Part shown: positions 34,878 through 47,239 of the stretch, piece after piece
Position numbering within the stretch: the first letter of the stretch is position 1
How the letters are laid out: each line of letters opens with the position of its first letter
Assembly (NCBI GenBank): GCA_030268105.1
Contig: BSDZ01000044.1
Coordinates: 124,001 to 188,000 of the forward strand
Direction: 5' to 3'
Source of the DNA: Volvox africanus
Taxonomy: Eukaryota; Chlorophyta; Chlorophyceae; Chlamydomonadales; Volvocaceae
DNA: 64,000 nt
Notes under the pieces: model-generated
Told to the model about the DNA's origin: nothing
Databases searched by the model: none
The model's input: the letters and a program-made list of their open reading frames with translations, nothing else
Translations under genes and position numbers: made by a program

Positions 34878-37800
34878 CGGCAACAAAATGATTGATCGAA
34901 AGCTTCACCGACAATGACGTCAACCAAATACACACACACATATGCATACATGCGTACATATGCGTTATGTCTATACACCCACACACTCCCCTCCTCGGCC
35001 CCCTCGGCCCCCATGCATTACGCGTGTGAGGCCATGGACGCTGCTGCGTCGTCCCTACCGTTGGGGTGAAGTAGGTGTACGCCATAACCACCGGCAGTAC
35101 GACATTTGAAAGCATCATTGCGGCCCACAGACGACCCCATCGAAACCACGATAGGGACACGTGGGGTACGACAGGGTTAGGGGACAGCACTCGAAATAGG
35201 GCCAAGATTTCGGCTGCACCCGGGGAACCAGGGAAGGGGGAGAGGGGAGGGGGAGAGGGGGAGAGGGGGAGGGAGAGGGGGAAGGCGAATTAAGGAATTC
35301 TATGGCAGCTTAAAGCACGGCCACATTGACAGGCAGACGAGGACGAGATGTGCGGCTGAGTTGGGAGGAAGCAAGTGATGGGTTAAAGAAAGGAATAGAC
35401 GGGGGGGAGGAACGGAACGTGACAACCCGCGAAAACTCCAGATAACGAAGGAATTCCCCTGGCAATCCCCTGGGCCAATTGGAACTCGGGCAAAACAAAA
35501 TGGGCAGGGTGCGGGTAAGTATCAACACACAACAGACCCACGGGTCACACAGGAACGCACCCCTGGAGCTGTCATATCATCCTCACCCGTCATGAAGATA
35601 AGTGCGCCGTGCGCCGCCGCCCAGCCCGCCGCCACCGCTACCAACCCGCCTGGCAGCTGTAGCAGCGGCAGCAGCAGCGCCTCCTCCCCGGCGACCAGTC
35701 CGTAGCGGCCGACGGCGACGACTGTTACAATCCCGACTAGCAGTTTGCAGAGCCGCGAAACGAGCGTAAGAAGCGCTGGTGGCGGGAGGTGGGTGCGGTT
35801 GGGGGACGTGGGGTGTGTACGTGTGTGTATACATGCAAGGGGGCGTTAAAGGGGGGGGGAAGTGTAGGCGGAACTTTGGCCGTCAAGTTGAGGATTGATG
35901 GGCACAAACTACAATCGCAAACCACCGTGATGAAATGTTAGGCTGGAAATGTGAGTGTGTGTGTTTTCTTCCTTCTTCTCGTACGGGGGGGGGCTCACGG
36001 GGAGTCCTGAAAGGGGGACAGGTGAACGCCCAGCCCTCTGGTTGTGCGGTCCCACCTACCTGCATGCGCGTAACTGATTCAACTGATTCAAAGAAATCAG
36101 CTGAATCAAAACAGTGAACGGTGGACTTTGTCGTGCACATTAACTCAGGACTCACTTGAACCAGTACGGCGCCATTTTCGTAGACCATCTAATAATTTAT
36201 GGTTTATTAAATTTAACTGTTAACTTAAGTATAGCAGTACATATATCCACAACCCTAGGAGTTATGTTGAAGTCAGCAAAGCGCCCGGCCCCTCGTGGGC
36301 CGTATTACATGTGGGCATATCATACGAGTGTTGCTCACATTCCAACAAGTTACATCCAACCGCCGACCTTACCAGCTAAAGAGGGAAGGACGAGCAGCCA
36401 TGAAAGAATGGAATGGAGCCACATCATACTATGGTTGGTTTTCCGGTTGTGTTCGTTGGTGTACGTGTCAAGTACAAATAATTGCCGATGCAGGTAGTTA
36501 AGCCAAGCGGCCCAAGTCATGCGGTCATCCAACCTGTACGGCGATTACAGCAATGTACTACACATAAAAATGATTATAAAATAATTAATTATACGTGAGG
36601 TAATACTTAAATGCATTAATAAATGATTAGCCAGCGAAAATAATGATTTGATTTACCAGTGATGGTGGAGGGGGGACCGGGGGCTGATGGGGTAGCTCAA
36701 GGGGGGGCCCTCAACCAGATGGGATCCACAAGGGCATGCAAGAAGCACACATACACCGGGCGTTTTTGCCGTACCTTTGCGGGAAGATCGCAAAGGGCGG
36801 CACCCGAATTTTCAGTCGCCGTTCCGTACAGTACGACGCGAGGATGAGGTCATCGGAGTAACCTCCATTGCGCCAAGCCTGGAGAGTTGAGAGAGAAAAC
36901 GTGCGTGTATGTATGTATGTATGTATGTATGTATGTATGTATGTATGTATGTATGTATGTATGTATGTATGTATGTATGTATGTATGTATGTATGTATGT
37001 ATGTATGTATGTATGTATGTATGTATGTATGTATGTATGTATGTATGTATGTATGTATGTATGTATGTATGTATGTATGTATGTATGTATGTATGTATGT
37101 ATGTATGTATGTATGTATGTATGTATGTATGTATGTATGTATGTATGTATGTGTGTATGCATGATCCAACATTTACAACACCCCAAAATACCCTCCCCCA
37201 GCCCCTCTCCCCCCTTTCCCCCTTTCCCCTCCCGGCCCTCACCCTCAGCAAGCCGCCCGGGTCCCCCGGCAGCAGCCGGTCCGCCCTCAGCAGCATGCAG
37301 CCACCCCAGACGAAGGACGTGTTGGGGGCGACGCTGAAGGCGATCAGCAGCGGTAGGTGGTAGGCGAGGGCCAGGTAGGCCGCGAAGGAGGAGCCGGGGG
37401 AGGGCACGTCGAAGGGGTAACCTGCGCCCCTCGGGTTACGGTCGGGGGTAACGATGGATGGGTGCGGGAGTGGAATAAATAATTGAAATAGTTGAATATG
37501 TATTATTTTCTTTGTTATTTTCTTTAGAGACCTTCACGTGTGTGTGTGTTAATCATAAATCTTGCCATGATTAGGAGGCCAAACTCCAAACCTACGAGGC
37601 ATTTATAACAACCGCTGCTAACGGCTGAAGGAATTATAATGCGCTTTCGGCCGTTGTGGTGCTCAAAAACACGGGTAGAGGCCGCTTAATTTATGTAATT
37701 TAATGAACTTCATTCTCATTAAAAAAATATTTTACTTAATAATTAATTAAACGACTACGTTATCGCATATACTCATAGAATATTAACCTCAGGGAAAAAC

Positions 37801-40149
37801 CATTGAATCCCTTCCCCCGGAGGAACCTCTCGAGCAGAGAATTGCTGGAATTAAGGATACAGCTCCCCCTCTCTCCCCCCCCCCCAAACCCCACCCAGAC
37901 CGATATACCGACCCGTTGCCATGAAGACGTCGGGTCGTTGCTGCAGGTCCGCCACCAGATCCATCAGACTGCTGGGGTGAAGCGCCACGTCATCGTCCAA
38001 ACAGAGGATGTAGCCCCCTTCTCGAGCGGCCCGCGGGTCACATGACTCGATGCCGGCACACAGGCTGTCATGACGATTGGTAGGGGTTGATGGAGAAGGG
38101 AGAAGGGCTGCGGCGATCACAGCGTGTGGACGAATCAAATATGAAAGAGTTGATTATAATAATACCAAAACAGCTTGTCCAGAAGAATTTTTATAATTTT
38201 TAGATAAACCATATCCGGCTAAATAGTAGAATATCTGCCTTATAAAAGAAGTATTAATCTATATTGAATGACCTAACTAAAAACATTAGACCATACAAAC
38301 CGTAAAAGGCGGTGTAGGCAATAATAGAATAATAGCTTGGAAAATCCTGAGGATGAGGGGAGGGCACATGGCAACTAATAAATACCGCCGTCCGTGAGCC
38401 GCTCTCGTCAGGATGTCGGGTTCTGCGGCCTAAACACCCAGGCTGCCACTGCCCCTTCCGCAGCTGACCGCCAGCCCTTGCCCTTGCCTCCCCCGACTCT
38501 CCGCGCTCCCGGCCCCCGCCCCCTCACTTGTGTGCTTTCTGGCTGCATCTCTGCGCCAAGCCCGCCACCACCACCCGCATCTTCACCTCCCTCCTCATCC
38601 TCCCTACAGGGCCCCCCGCTTCAAATGCCGTCTTCTTCTGCACCTCCTCCAGGGCCTTCACGGCGGCGTCCTCCCTGGACTCCACCACCAACACAAATTC
38701 CAAATCCGCACCTGGTGTTCGGATTAGGGTTTGAATTTAGGAGTCGGGGAGATGGGGGGTGTGAATGTCGTACCGAAACAAAATCGGCTGGTACTTGTAC
38801 TTGTGTAAATACGGCAATGTCGACGTGGTTTCCTGGGCATGATGTGTTTTGCTCTGTACGGGGTTTTGGATCCAGTATTTAGACCCGGAGGAGCTGACAC
38901 AGCTAAAACACAACATCCTGAGGGGAGGACGGGGCGGCTGAAGAGAACTCCCCTTTTCCCTCCTCCCTCTCTCTGTCTATCCCCCGCTTCCCTCCCGCTT
39001 CCCAGCCCTTCACCTCCCCACACAAATCTCTGCCCCAATTTCCGCCGGCACTCACACACATACGCACACGCACACGCTCACCCACTCGCCCGGTCCCTTT
39101 CCTTTTTCACTCCCTTATTCATTCTTAAATTTCCCGCTAACTGATTGTCCCCTCATCGTACCGTACTGCAGGTTCAGGAGGCTCGTCCAGTTGTCCACGG
39201 AGTGCGGTCGGCAGCCCTTGACGGGCATCACCACGCAGACCGGAGGCATCAACGCAGTGCTGGGTGGGATGTACAACCCACAACGAGACCGTGCCGGGGA
39301 GGCCACTCGTCGTACAGCGCCGTCCACTTTGTCACCATGGTTGGCGTTCCCCACACCCGCATCCGCGTGAGTGACGCTGCCGCTGCCACCACTGCCGCCG
39401 CCAGCAGCAACGCCACAGCCAAAGCTGCTGGGGAGGTTGCGGGCGTCATCGCCTGCTACCGCATCGTCGGGGCTGCCGCCGCCGCCGCCGCTACAGCGGT
39501 GTGTCTTGTTGTCAACGGTCTTGTGGCGACTGGAGCCAAGACGCCGAAGCCGTTCCTTCCGGCGGTTGAGGGCGGAAATCGTCCATCCAGCCGCCAACAC
39601 CAACCAGAAGAACAACGCCTGGTACTGCGGGCAAGAAAGCATTTTCGGAGCAAAAGTATGACTTATGACATCAAGGACGATAGAGCAAAGGACCCACTGG
39701 GGGAAGCACTTATTGCCTTGTTAAAGTTAAACAGTAGATGGTTCGCTGATAGAGTGGAAAATTCTTGGCATTTGGGTTGGTGATCTCGGTTTGTATCATT
39801 TACACAAATGAGCCAGAGCGGCCATAGATGGCACAAACACGCACGCACATACACACAAAGAAACGCGCGCACAGACAGACAGACAAACGCGCGCACTCAG
39901 ACAGACAGACAACAGCTTGGAATAATTTGTCCAAGACACGCAAATATGCTTAGGGAGTGTGTGAGGGGGAGATGAGCGTGCTGGTACGGAAGGTGTGAGC
40001 GTCGAGGACATTCCGAAACCCAGATGTGGAAGTGGGTTTGGGTTTCGGGATTAAACCCGTAATCTTGAATCAGTGCCAGGGATAGGACGGAGAATTTCTA
40101 CGTGGTAATACTAGGAAATCCTCCCGACTGCCGTGGTGCCAGAAGCCAT
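34564..40149 (-). CDS. Ceramide glucosyltransferase (GT21 family)
   Basis: Transfers glucose from UDP-glucose to ceramide at Golgi/ER membranes. Exons in transcript order: 40129-40149 (tentative), 39162-39624, 38528-38711, 37913-38064, 37243-37421, 36775-36878, 36373-36533, 35587-35775, 35059-35213, 34564-34632; about 558 residues, all phases consistent. An N-terminal membrane anchor (ALFFWLVLAAGWTISAL) is followed by a Gly/Ser-rich insert of about 80 residues. The catalytic domain then has VCVVMPVKGCRPHSVDNW, LEFVLVVESREDAAV, VVVAGLAQRCSQKAHN, GYILCLDDDVALHPSSLMDL (the D2 motif), PSPGSSFAAYLALAYHLPLL, WRNGGYSDDLILASYC (D3) and YLHRQLFVLDTY. Hydrophobic segments close the protein (LLVGIVTVVAVGRYGL and others), ending WGGVVYRKRRGKV. 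Only the 7-residue first exon and its gtcggg donor are uncertain. One intron holds a long TATG tract. Confidence 0.95.
36534..36774 (-). other. Intron with complementary ends (GTACGGC...GCCGTACAG)
   Basis: This 241-bp intron of the ceramide glucosyltransferase gene begins gtacggcaaa and ends cgccgtacag in transcript sense. Its first 7 bases are the reverse complement of the 7 bases just before the terminal AG. The interior is AT-rich. Confidence 0.8.
36905..37152. repeat. (TATG)n microsatellite
   Basis: About 245 bp of nearly pure tetranucleotide in a ceramide glucosyltransferase intron. It gives spurious open frames in several reading frames on both strands. Confidence 0.97.
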
Positions 40150-40592
40150 GGCGCGATTGTGATTCAGTTGACGGGCGCCGTTATGGTTCCTCCCCACCTG
40201 GAAATAGACAAGTAAGCCGCCCATCATTTAGCCATGGAAATTGTCGTCACACATGGAACGGTATGCATGTTCTCCCGTGACAAAGTGCACCAAATAAGTC
40301 ACAACGCACAGCAAATTGAAGCCTCTTTTGAATACGTCTAACCATGACATTGTCAGTGAAGTAAAGGTGTCTAACATAATGAGACAATCAGTCTTTCAGT
40401 GGCGGTCTTGTACGAGATTGAGTTGATGGTTCAGTTCGTTGGATACTCACGGCGCATGCCGGTCAAGCACTATGACGGTCTGTGCAACTAAATTGTAAGA
40501 ATTTTTATGAATATAACATGTTTTTACATAAATAGGTAAATCACTTGATTTAGGCCATCGACGGTCTTGAGGCCGTAGGGCATCCTGGGGAA
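40150..40592. promoter_or_regulatory. Shared upstream region of two divergent genes
   Basis: Only 443 bp separate the putative start of the glucosyltransferase gene (minus) from the start of the CWC21-like gene (plus), so both promoters must be here. No defined element was identified. Confidence 0.5.
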
Positions 40593-43500
40593 ATGTATAA
40601 CGGGATAGGCCTGCTCACGCCGCGAGGTTCGGGGACAAGTGGTTATGTTCAGGGTAACAAGTTCAACTTGAGGGGCCCTCCGCAAGTTCGCACAGAACCT
40701 CCCAAAGACGGCGGCCCCAAGCACAAGCAGCCGAACCAAGAAATTCTGGACCATAAGAAAAAACGAGAGGTAGAGCTCAAAGTGGAGCAAGAGCGTGAAC
40801 GGCTTGAGCTAGAAAGGTGAGCAGTGACGCTCTCAAACGCTTCTTCCTGTAAAGCCCCCAGAGCACACGTTTGGAATGCTCCTACATCATTGTCATATAT
40901 AAGTGAATAGCTGTTGTCATTGACTGCCCTTTCCTGCTTGTGCAGCGTCCATAGCGAAGCTGAGATTGAGGAGCTACTAGGCCTCTTTCGAGCGCAGGAG
41001 CTCGCCAAACTCTCGGTTGATACATCAGCAGCAAGGTGCGTTCAGTAGCTATGATTTGGATTAATTCCCATGTATTTTCCAAATGGATTAGTGACAACTG
41101 ATCTGAACTTCCGTTAACATCACACCGCAGTGCTAAGCTGGTTGATGAGACGCATGCCGTGGCTCAGCGTAAGCTGGAACAAATGTCGAAACTGAAAGCG
41201 GCACTGGGTGTCAAAGAGGACGTCAGGGAGGGCGATGCCTTCAATCGCGAGCTTCAGGTGGGTTTGCCTTCGACGGGTGGCACAAAACCATGGGGCTGCG
41301 GTCACGACATGCGATATTGCAGCATTGTGGTCGGCGTTTGGCGGGCATGTGCATGTTTGTAACAGCTGTCCTATTCTTGCCTCCTGAACCCTTAGGAGCA
41401 ACTGAAGGCTCAGCGTATGGCCGAGCGTGAAGCCGCGCAAAAGGCTCGTGAGGAGGAGGCGAAACGACGGGAAAAAGAGGCAAAGCGGCGAGAGAAAGAG
41501 AGAGTTACGGAGGCAAAGCGGCGTGAAGAGGAAGTTAAACAGCGAGAAAAGGTAAGCCGACGTATTTTCAGGGATTATTACTGTGGCGGAACCTAAACGG
41601 CTGCATGTGCGAACACGTGCCCAGTGGACCTTATCATGTCCTGATGGACATGGTGATGTACATACTTGCGAGCAGGCAGCACAGTGCAGTACCAGACAGG
41701 ATGTGTGCTGTACTGACTCCTATGAATGACGGCGTCAATCATACACCTGTGTGTCTGTGTTTCAGCCAACCTTAAATGATGTAAATGGGATGAAGCGAAC
41801 TTTAGGTTTCGCTATTGAGCCTGAACCACTTTTGTTGTACATTTCGGTACCGTTGGAAAGCCTCGTGTCAAATTCCTAATGCACAAACCTCGCAGGAACG
41901 CCAAGAGGCTCGTCTTGCCGACGAGGAACGGCGGCGCAACGCGTCACCTGAAGCGCGGTTATACCGCAAGTACGAGGAGGCGCCAGAAAGGTACAGCACA
42001 TGGGACCATCTGTGATAGCGGAATAACTTGAACTTAGTTCTTACCTCGCCGGGACATGTGACTTGTTGGCGGATAGGCATGCTGAATGTTGGTGTGTCCG
42101 GCACCATCTGTCTTGCACAAATGAGGAATGAATTCATGTTTTGGCGCCAAAGCTGATCTACTCGATCCAGTCTCGTAAAATCCACATGTAGGTCGATGTC
42201 TTTCCTACGTCATTGATCGACGAAGTGTGTTTTCAAGGCTTTGTCATGGGGGATTAATGGGCGTGTGCGTATGTCTGTGTGTCTCCATCTTGATTTCCTG
42301 ATGTGCGTTTCTGCCGGCAACGCACTCTTGTGGGCCGCGTGGATTCTCGTCTGACCGGGGGTTCATTACCCGTTCCCATGTCTGCATCGCGCCCATTGCA
42401 CTGTCTCGGCAGGTACGACCCGTATGCAGGTGAGCGTGATCAATACCCGGGAGATCTCCACCGCAACCGCTACCCAGACGAGCGCAGCCGCTACAACCAG
42501 AATGATGTGCGTAGTAGCCGGTACTGGGATGGCGAGCGCGCTGAGCGCTACCCCGGTGAGCAGGGCCGGCATGACTCTGGCCACGAGGACCAGCTGCCAC
42601 GGGAGCGTGAGCGAGGGCGTGAGCGCAGTGATCGAGACATGGCGCCATCTCGTGCTACCGTTGCTACCGCTGCCGTCACGGCCCGTAACCCCCCTACGAA
42701 GAAGGAGCAGCCAAGCCGGGATGGCCAAAGCGCAGGTGAATTGCGCGATAGCAAACCTGCCAGCCGTCGGCGTCGTTCATCATCATCATCAAGCAGCAGC
42801 AGCGGTAGTGACTCGGATTCCGGTTCCGGATCATCATCATCGTCAGGAACTAATTCCAGATCCAGCAGCGGCAGTGACTCGGATTCCGATTCTGACAGTG
42901 GTGACAGCAGTGGCAGCGCTACCACGTCGTCCTCTTCCGACTTGAGAGGTGCGGCCGACGGTGGACACGCACACCGTACCGGTGGAAGCAAGCACAGCGG
43001 TGGGGGTTCAGGCCTTGGACGACGTAATGCGTCGTCGTCACTTGATGTTCCAGAACCCAAGCGTCAGCGCTCTGATCGGGACCAGCCTGTTCGGGAGATG
43101 ATGGCGCCGCCGTCAGATTCTCATCGCTATCGCAGCAATAATGATGGTGGGGGTGCTAATGGTGGCGGTGGGGGTGTACCTGAGGAAGTTGGAGGGGCTC
43201 CCCGGCGTCGGGAGGTTGAGCCCTCGGGCAGTCCACGGGCAGCTGCCAAAGGACGGATCGTAGGCGAAGGACCACCAATTCGATCGCCACGGCGTCGCCA
43301 TGAAGACGATGATCAAGACGGGAATGCCCACACAGGGCGAAGCGTGAGGCCTCGCCGCGCTGAGGAGGACAGGGAGGATGACCGGCGGCGTGGTGTGATT
43401 AAGCAGGTAAAGGCGGCAGTTGAGGAGGATGGCGGCCGTGACGGCTCCAAACGAGATGGAGATCGGACGCGAGATGTGGAGCCCCGAGGCGGTGAAACAG

Positions 43501-44273
43501 ACCGCCGGGGTGCTGCAAGGGAAGAGCACAAGGATGCGGAGCGGGGACGGCGGGAGGAGTTGCAACGGGCTGGCGGGGCCAGCAGAGGCGCTGAGCCGGA
43601 CAGGGATCGGCAACAGCAGGAGCTGCGCGACCGATCCCAGGACGTGGACCGTGAGCGAGAGCGGGAGCAAGAGAGGATACGAGAAGGAAGGAAGCACGAG
43701 CATATTGGACGCCGGGGCGATGACCAGGGTGATCTCGGCAGTGTTGGCGGTAGTCGGGATCGCTCCTGGAGACCCAGTGCTGGCGGCAGTGAACGTGGGC
43801 GGGAAGATGGCGGCACTGGCCGTGGGCATCGCCGGCAATATGATGGCGGTCGCAGCCGTGAGGAGTACGACGACAGGGATAGGGACAGGGACAGGGGGCG
43901 ACGGGCAGGAGAGGCCAATGTGCGCGGGAGGAGTGAAATGGAGTGGCGGAACACCGGAAGGCGCGGTGATGTTAGGGATGGAGACAGGCGTGTTGATCGT
44001 GAACGCCGGCGCAGCCCTGGCTCCGAAGACGGGCGCCGTGGGGACAGAAGAGATGCGCCATCGTCACGGGGCCCTGCACCATCAGCCCGTGGCGGCCGGG
44101 AGGACCGCAGCCGCTGGCGCCGCAGCCCTAGCTCTCTGAATGCTTCCCGCAGCAGCGGCAGCTCGTCCGATAGCGGCCGCAGCAGTGGCAGTAGCAGCGG
44201 TAGCGATAGCAGCAGTGGCAGCAGCTCCAGTGAGACTAGTTCCGACAGCAGTACCAGCAGCGGATCACGTTGA
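40593..44273 (+). CDS. CWC21: CWC21/SRRM2-type spliceosomal protein (cwf21 domain plus RS/RE-rich tail)
   Basis: CWC21/SRRM2 proteins sit near the spliceosome catalytic centre with Prp8 and Snu114. Exons: 40593-40816, 40946-41035, 41131-41257, 41396-41551, 41896-41990, 42413-44273; 850 residues, all phases consistent. The diagnostic N-terminus is MYNGIGLLTPRGSGTSGYVQ. The cwf21 region follows: PNQEILDHKKKREVELKVE and a helix in exon 2 (EAEIEELLGLFRAQELAKL). Exon 4 is a charged helix of KRREKE repeats. The single large last exon (620 codons) is low complexity: Ser/Asp runs, Arg-Asp and Arg-Glu dipeptides and a Ser-rich end, as in SR-related proteins. A TGTAA lies 259 bp after the stop. The antisense strand of the tail is also open, which is a composition artefact. 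Confidence 0.93.
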
Positions 44274-44531
44274 TTCATTTATGTCTAGCGAGTAGTCTAT
44301 CTTTGCCAAGTTCGGAATTGATTATTAGGTCGTGGTGAACTTAGGTTTCCTGGTAGGGGCTTTGTGACGATGACGATGTGCTTGTGGTGATGGTTTGAGA
44401 GATGCTTTGTGTAGGTCAAGAACGCCATTTGCTTGTGAGTCTGTGAGTATCGGCAACATTGAACCGGCATATAATGAATAAGACATCATCTGCAAGGTGA
44501 TCTTGAGGATATTCCTGCTCTAGACTGCCAG

Positions 44532-44536
44532 TGTAA
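44532..44536 (+). terminator. TGTAA polyadenylation signal (CWC21 gene)
   Basis: TGTAA in the 3' flank. Only about 80 bp separate it from the opposing signal of the minus-strand neighbour. Confidence 0.6.
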
Positions 44537-44617
44537 CTTGATTTAATAAATACAACAGGTTTTTTCCGTAAGACAGGATCCAGTGCATGTATCGGATGTG
44601 CTCGGGTAGTTTACCGG

Positions 44618-44622
44618 TTACA
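44618..44622 (-). terminator. TGTAA polyadenylation signal (QCR10-like gene)
   Basis: TTACA on the plus strand, 236 bp past the minus-strand stop at 44858. Confidence 0.55.
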
Positions 44623-44857
44623 AAGGAATGTAAACAAACCAGGAAGAAACTTAACCCATGAATCATACACCTTCGCCAAATCTGTCAACACCCTGCCTTC
44701 ACAGATAACAACGCAGACACCAATCCCCCGCCACGCTACTAAAAGTATCAGTACACGTGACAGCTACGGAAAGGACCAGCATGAATTCGCACTCTGCACC
44801 TATCCTTCACGTGGCGCCGCTGGTCATAAGTTAATGACACAGATGCAAGGACTACCC

Positions 44858-45323
44858 CTACTTCTCCTCCTTCTTCAATCCAAGGTTCGTTTGAATCCAG
44901 TCCCAAGGCTGCAGGACAAGGAATTGGTAATGTGTGTCAGGGTAGGAACAATCGAACGTCATGGACGTAAAAGTCTAATCTCACCTGCACAAGATAAAGC
45001 CCGCCTGCAGCAGCGACGCCGCCCCAAGCTCCAACACGAACGATTTGCTGAACTGAGGGCCAGCGCGCCGGGGGCATGTACTGCAAAAGGCAAAAGTATA
45101 AGGCAACCCCTTCCGCTCTTGACACATCGCAACGTGAGAAAGAATGATTGCCGTAAACAAGCTACAGGCTTAACCAGGCCGTGACGAGGACAAATGTACG
45201 GATCATAATGGTAAACGCGATAGTAAAGTTGCAATCAAGGCTGGAACATCCTATGATGTCGGTGACCATAAGCAACCGGACAAGACCTACCCCGTTGAAG
45301 ACAGTCCACAGTCCAATCGGCAT
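44858..45323 (-). CDS. 59-residue QCR10-like subunit of mitochondrial cytochrome bc1 complex
   Basis: Three short exons, 45291-45323, 44985-45080 and 44858-44908 (TAG), all phase 0. The product opens MPIGLWTVFNG, continues PSVQQIVRVGAWGGVAAAGG and ends PWDWIQTNLGLKKEEK. There is one membrane span (VGAWGGVAAAGGLYLV) followed by a QPWDWI motif. From memory this matches plant QCR10, which has a Trp-Gly-Ala-Ala segment followed by VQPF-W, in a protein of similar size. Such proteins sit in the inner membrane at the edge of complex III. Other tiny inner-membrane subunits are possible, so the exact name is moderate confidence; the gene structure is strong. Each exon is too short to stand out alone. 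Confidence 0.7.
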
Positions 45324-47239
45324 CTTTCGCTCCTCGCTTAAGCTGACGGGGTTGTAAAGATTGCTTGCTGGCTGCAAGTGTCAATTCTTCCGGGCGGCGT
45401 CAATATTTGGACTTTCAGTTAGCAATAATATGCAAACGTTGTGAACCGTAAGGCACATGTCGCCGTTAGTAAGCAAGCATATGGCCAAGTCCCAAAAGTC
45501 TCAGTACTGTCGTGCACAACGATTTTTTCCGCCGTACAATTGTCAAGAATGCGTACCACCGAGATTTTCACGCGCTACTCCACCAGTCATGTCAATTGCA
45601 AGTTGGCAAGCAGCATAAGTAACGAGTTCAGGAGTTGCCGTCATGCAATTTTCACCTTTCGCCTCTTTCACGACTTCGCACGTCTTCCCGCAGGGAAACG
45701 TAGGAAATCGTCCCGAGCATGCGATGAGCTGCTCCAGTTCTTACCCGTTCTTCCCCTTCCCCTACAATTTGAGGCATCTCCGCCTGCACCACACGGAATT
45801 GCCTGCCTCCAGATCGCTGTTCTCCCCCCTAGTTACCTGCACGTGCTGCCCGTTTCCCATTCACAGACACCCACTACCCATATTGTTCGATCACCGATTC
45901 CCGGAACCCCTAGCTACCAGGCACCAAACAACACATCACAACCAAGCTGAGGGAAGCTTTGCACATGAGCAGCAGCAGCAGCAGGTGCCCAGCCACTTCC
46001 AGATACTTGGTGAAAGGCAACAACTTCCCTCATGACCCGGGATATGCAGGATGTGGTACACTGTGATTAAAAACACGTTCGATTGTTTACCCCTGCCATT
46101 TAATGATGTTTGCTGTCACCAAGGAATACCCCCACATGTGTCTGCACATGGCCAATTTTTATTATTATTGTTAATTAGTTTTCCATTTTATTACAAAGTA
46201 GCACACAATGACAGAAAAAGAGCTGCCGAAAGGTTCTAGCCATCCAATCTTTCGGCTCCTTTCCTCACGGTGCTACCCGCTGCGATACGGCCTTCGAGTT
46301 ACCATGTATGCCTTTTGACGGCGCAGAGGGGGGCTGGCCAAAAAAGGTCTCATACGCACCAGGCACATGGCGATCTGCATGGGAACACTGCAGACGTAGC
46401 ACCCTGACCGGAGAAGTTTCAATCCCCACGTCATACATGCTCGTAAATTCAGTACACACTCACACTTGAGGATTGCTATCGATTTTAATATTACGGTCAT
46501 GCCGTACGTTGTGAGATAAGTACGCGTTCCACATCGTGTGTGTGACGGGTATGCTTTGACGGATGCAACCGACCGATTATGCTTGCTCGGTGCCGCAACA
46601 GAGAGAAGCTATACACTGGCGTGGCTTCGTCATTAAAAAACAATAATTTATTAATAGATTATTATTATTTATTAATAAACTATTATGAAGCCTTTTGCTT
46701 GCAGATGCTGAGCCAGCTCTGCTGTAATCATGCGACTGCTGCTGTTGCTCTGCGGAGAAGTTAGATGATGCGATTACATGTCAAGTCAACAATCAACGCA
46801 TCACGATGATGAATGCTAAACACGTCTCCTCTGTGACGCCCTCCTCCCAGTTCCCCCCGCACTTTAGTTCCGTCAACACTTTGAATATGTACATCGTATC
46901 TGCTGCCTGAATGCCTGCCATACTGGTACAAGTGCAGCCCGCACGCTGGTCAGTGGTCACATTCGCACAAAGAAATACACACAAACACACACGCGACGCC
47001 GACCCCTGCGCTAAAACCCTACAAATACATTATGATAAACAATTCCTAATCCTGGGGCCCAGGAAGACGTAAAAACACATCCGCTACTACCATCACCGCC
47101 AACAGTAACTCCCCTCAAGCAGCTGTGAAGGGGAGGGGAGTTACTGTTGCTAAAACCCCCTCCCCCTCCCCCTCCCCCTCGCCCTCGGAGGGTTTATCGA
47201 TATACTCGCGCGTACAGGACATGAGGGCAGGTCGAATCC
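45324..47239. other. Intergenic region of 1.9 kb
   Basis: Between the QCR10-like gene and the 3' end of the hemD gene. No convincing exon; open frames at 45441-46035 look like composition. It contains a short hairpin (gccgaaag/ctttcggc at about 46223-46256), TTACA at 46774-46778 and the inverted repeat at 47101-47148. Confidence 0.5.
47101..47148. repeat. 16-bp perfect inverted repeat
   Basis: Arms aacagtaactcccctc (47101-47116) and its reverse complement at 47133-47148, with a 16-nt loop, followed by a CCCCCT tract. It lies about 90 bp past the hemD stop codon. Confidence 0.92.

Noticed and set aside
36711..37407. Tyr-Ile-His-Thr and Met-Tyr-Val-Cys repeat proteins
   Set aside because: They come from the tetranucleotide tract in a glucosyltransferase intron.
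43313..44278. A 321-residue Leu/Ser/Arg-rich frame on the minus strand
   Set aside because: Antisense of the CWC21 RS/RE-rich exon; such exons are open on both strands because of codon composition.
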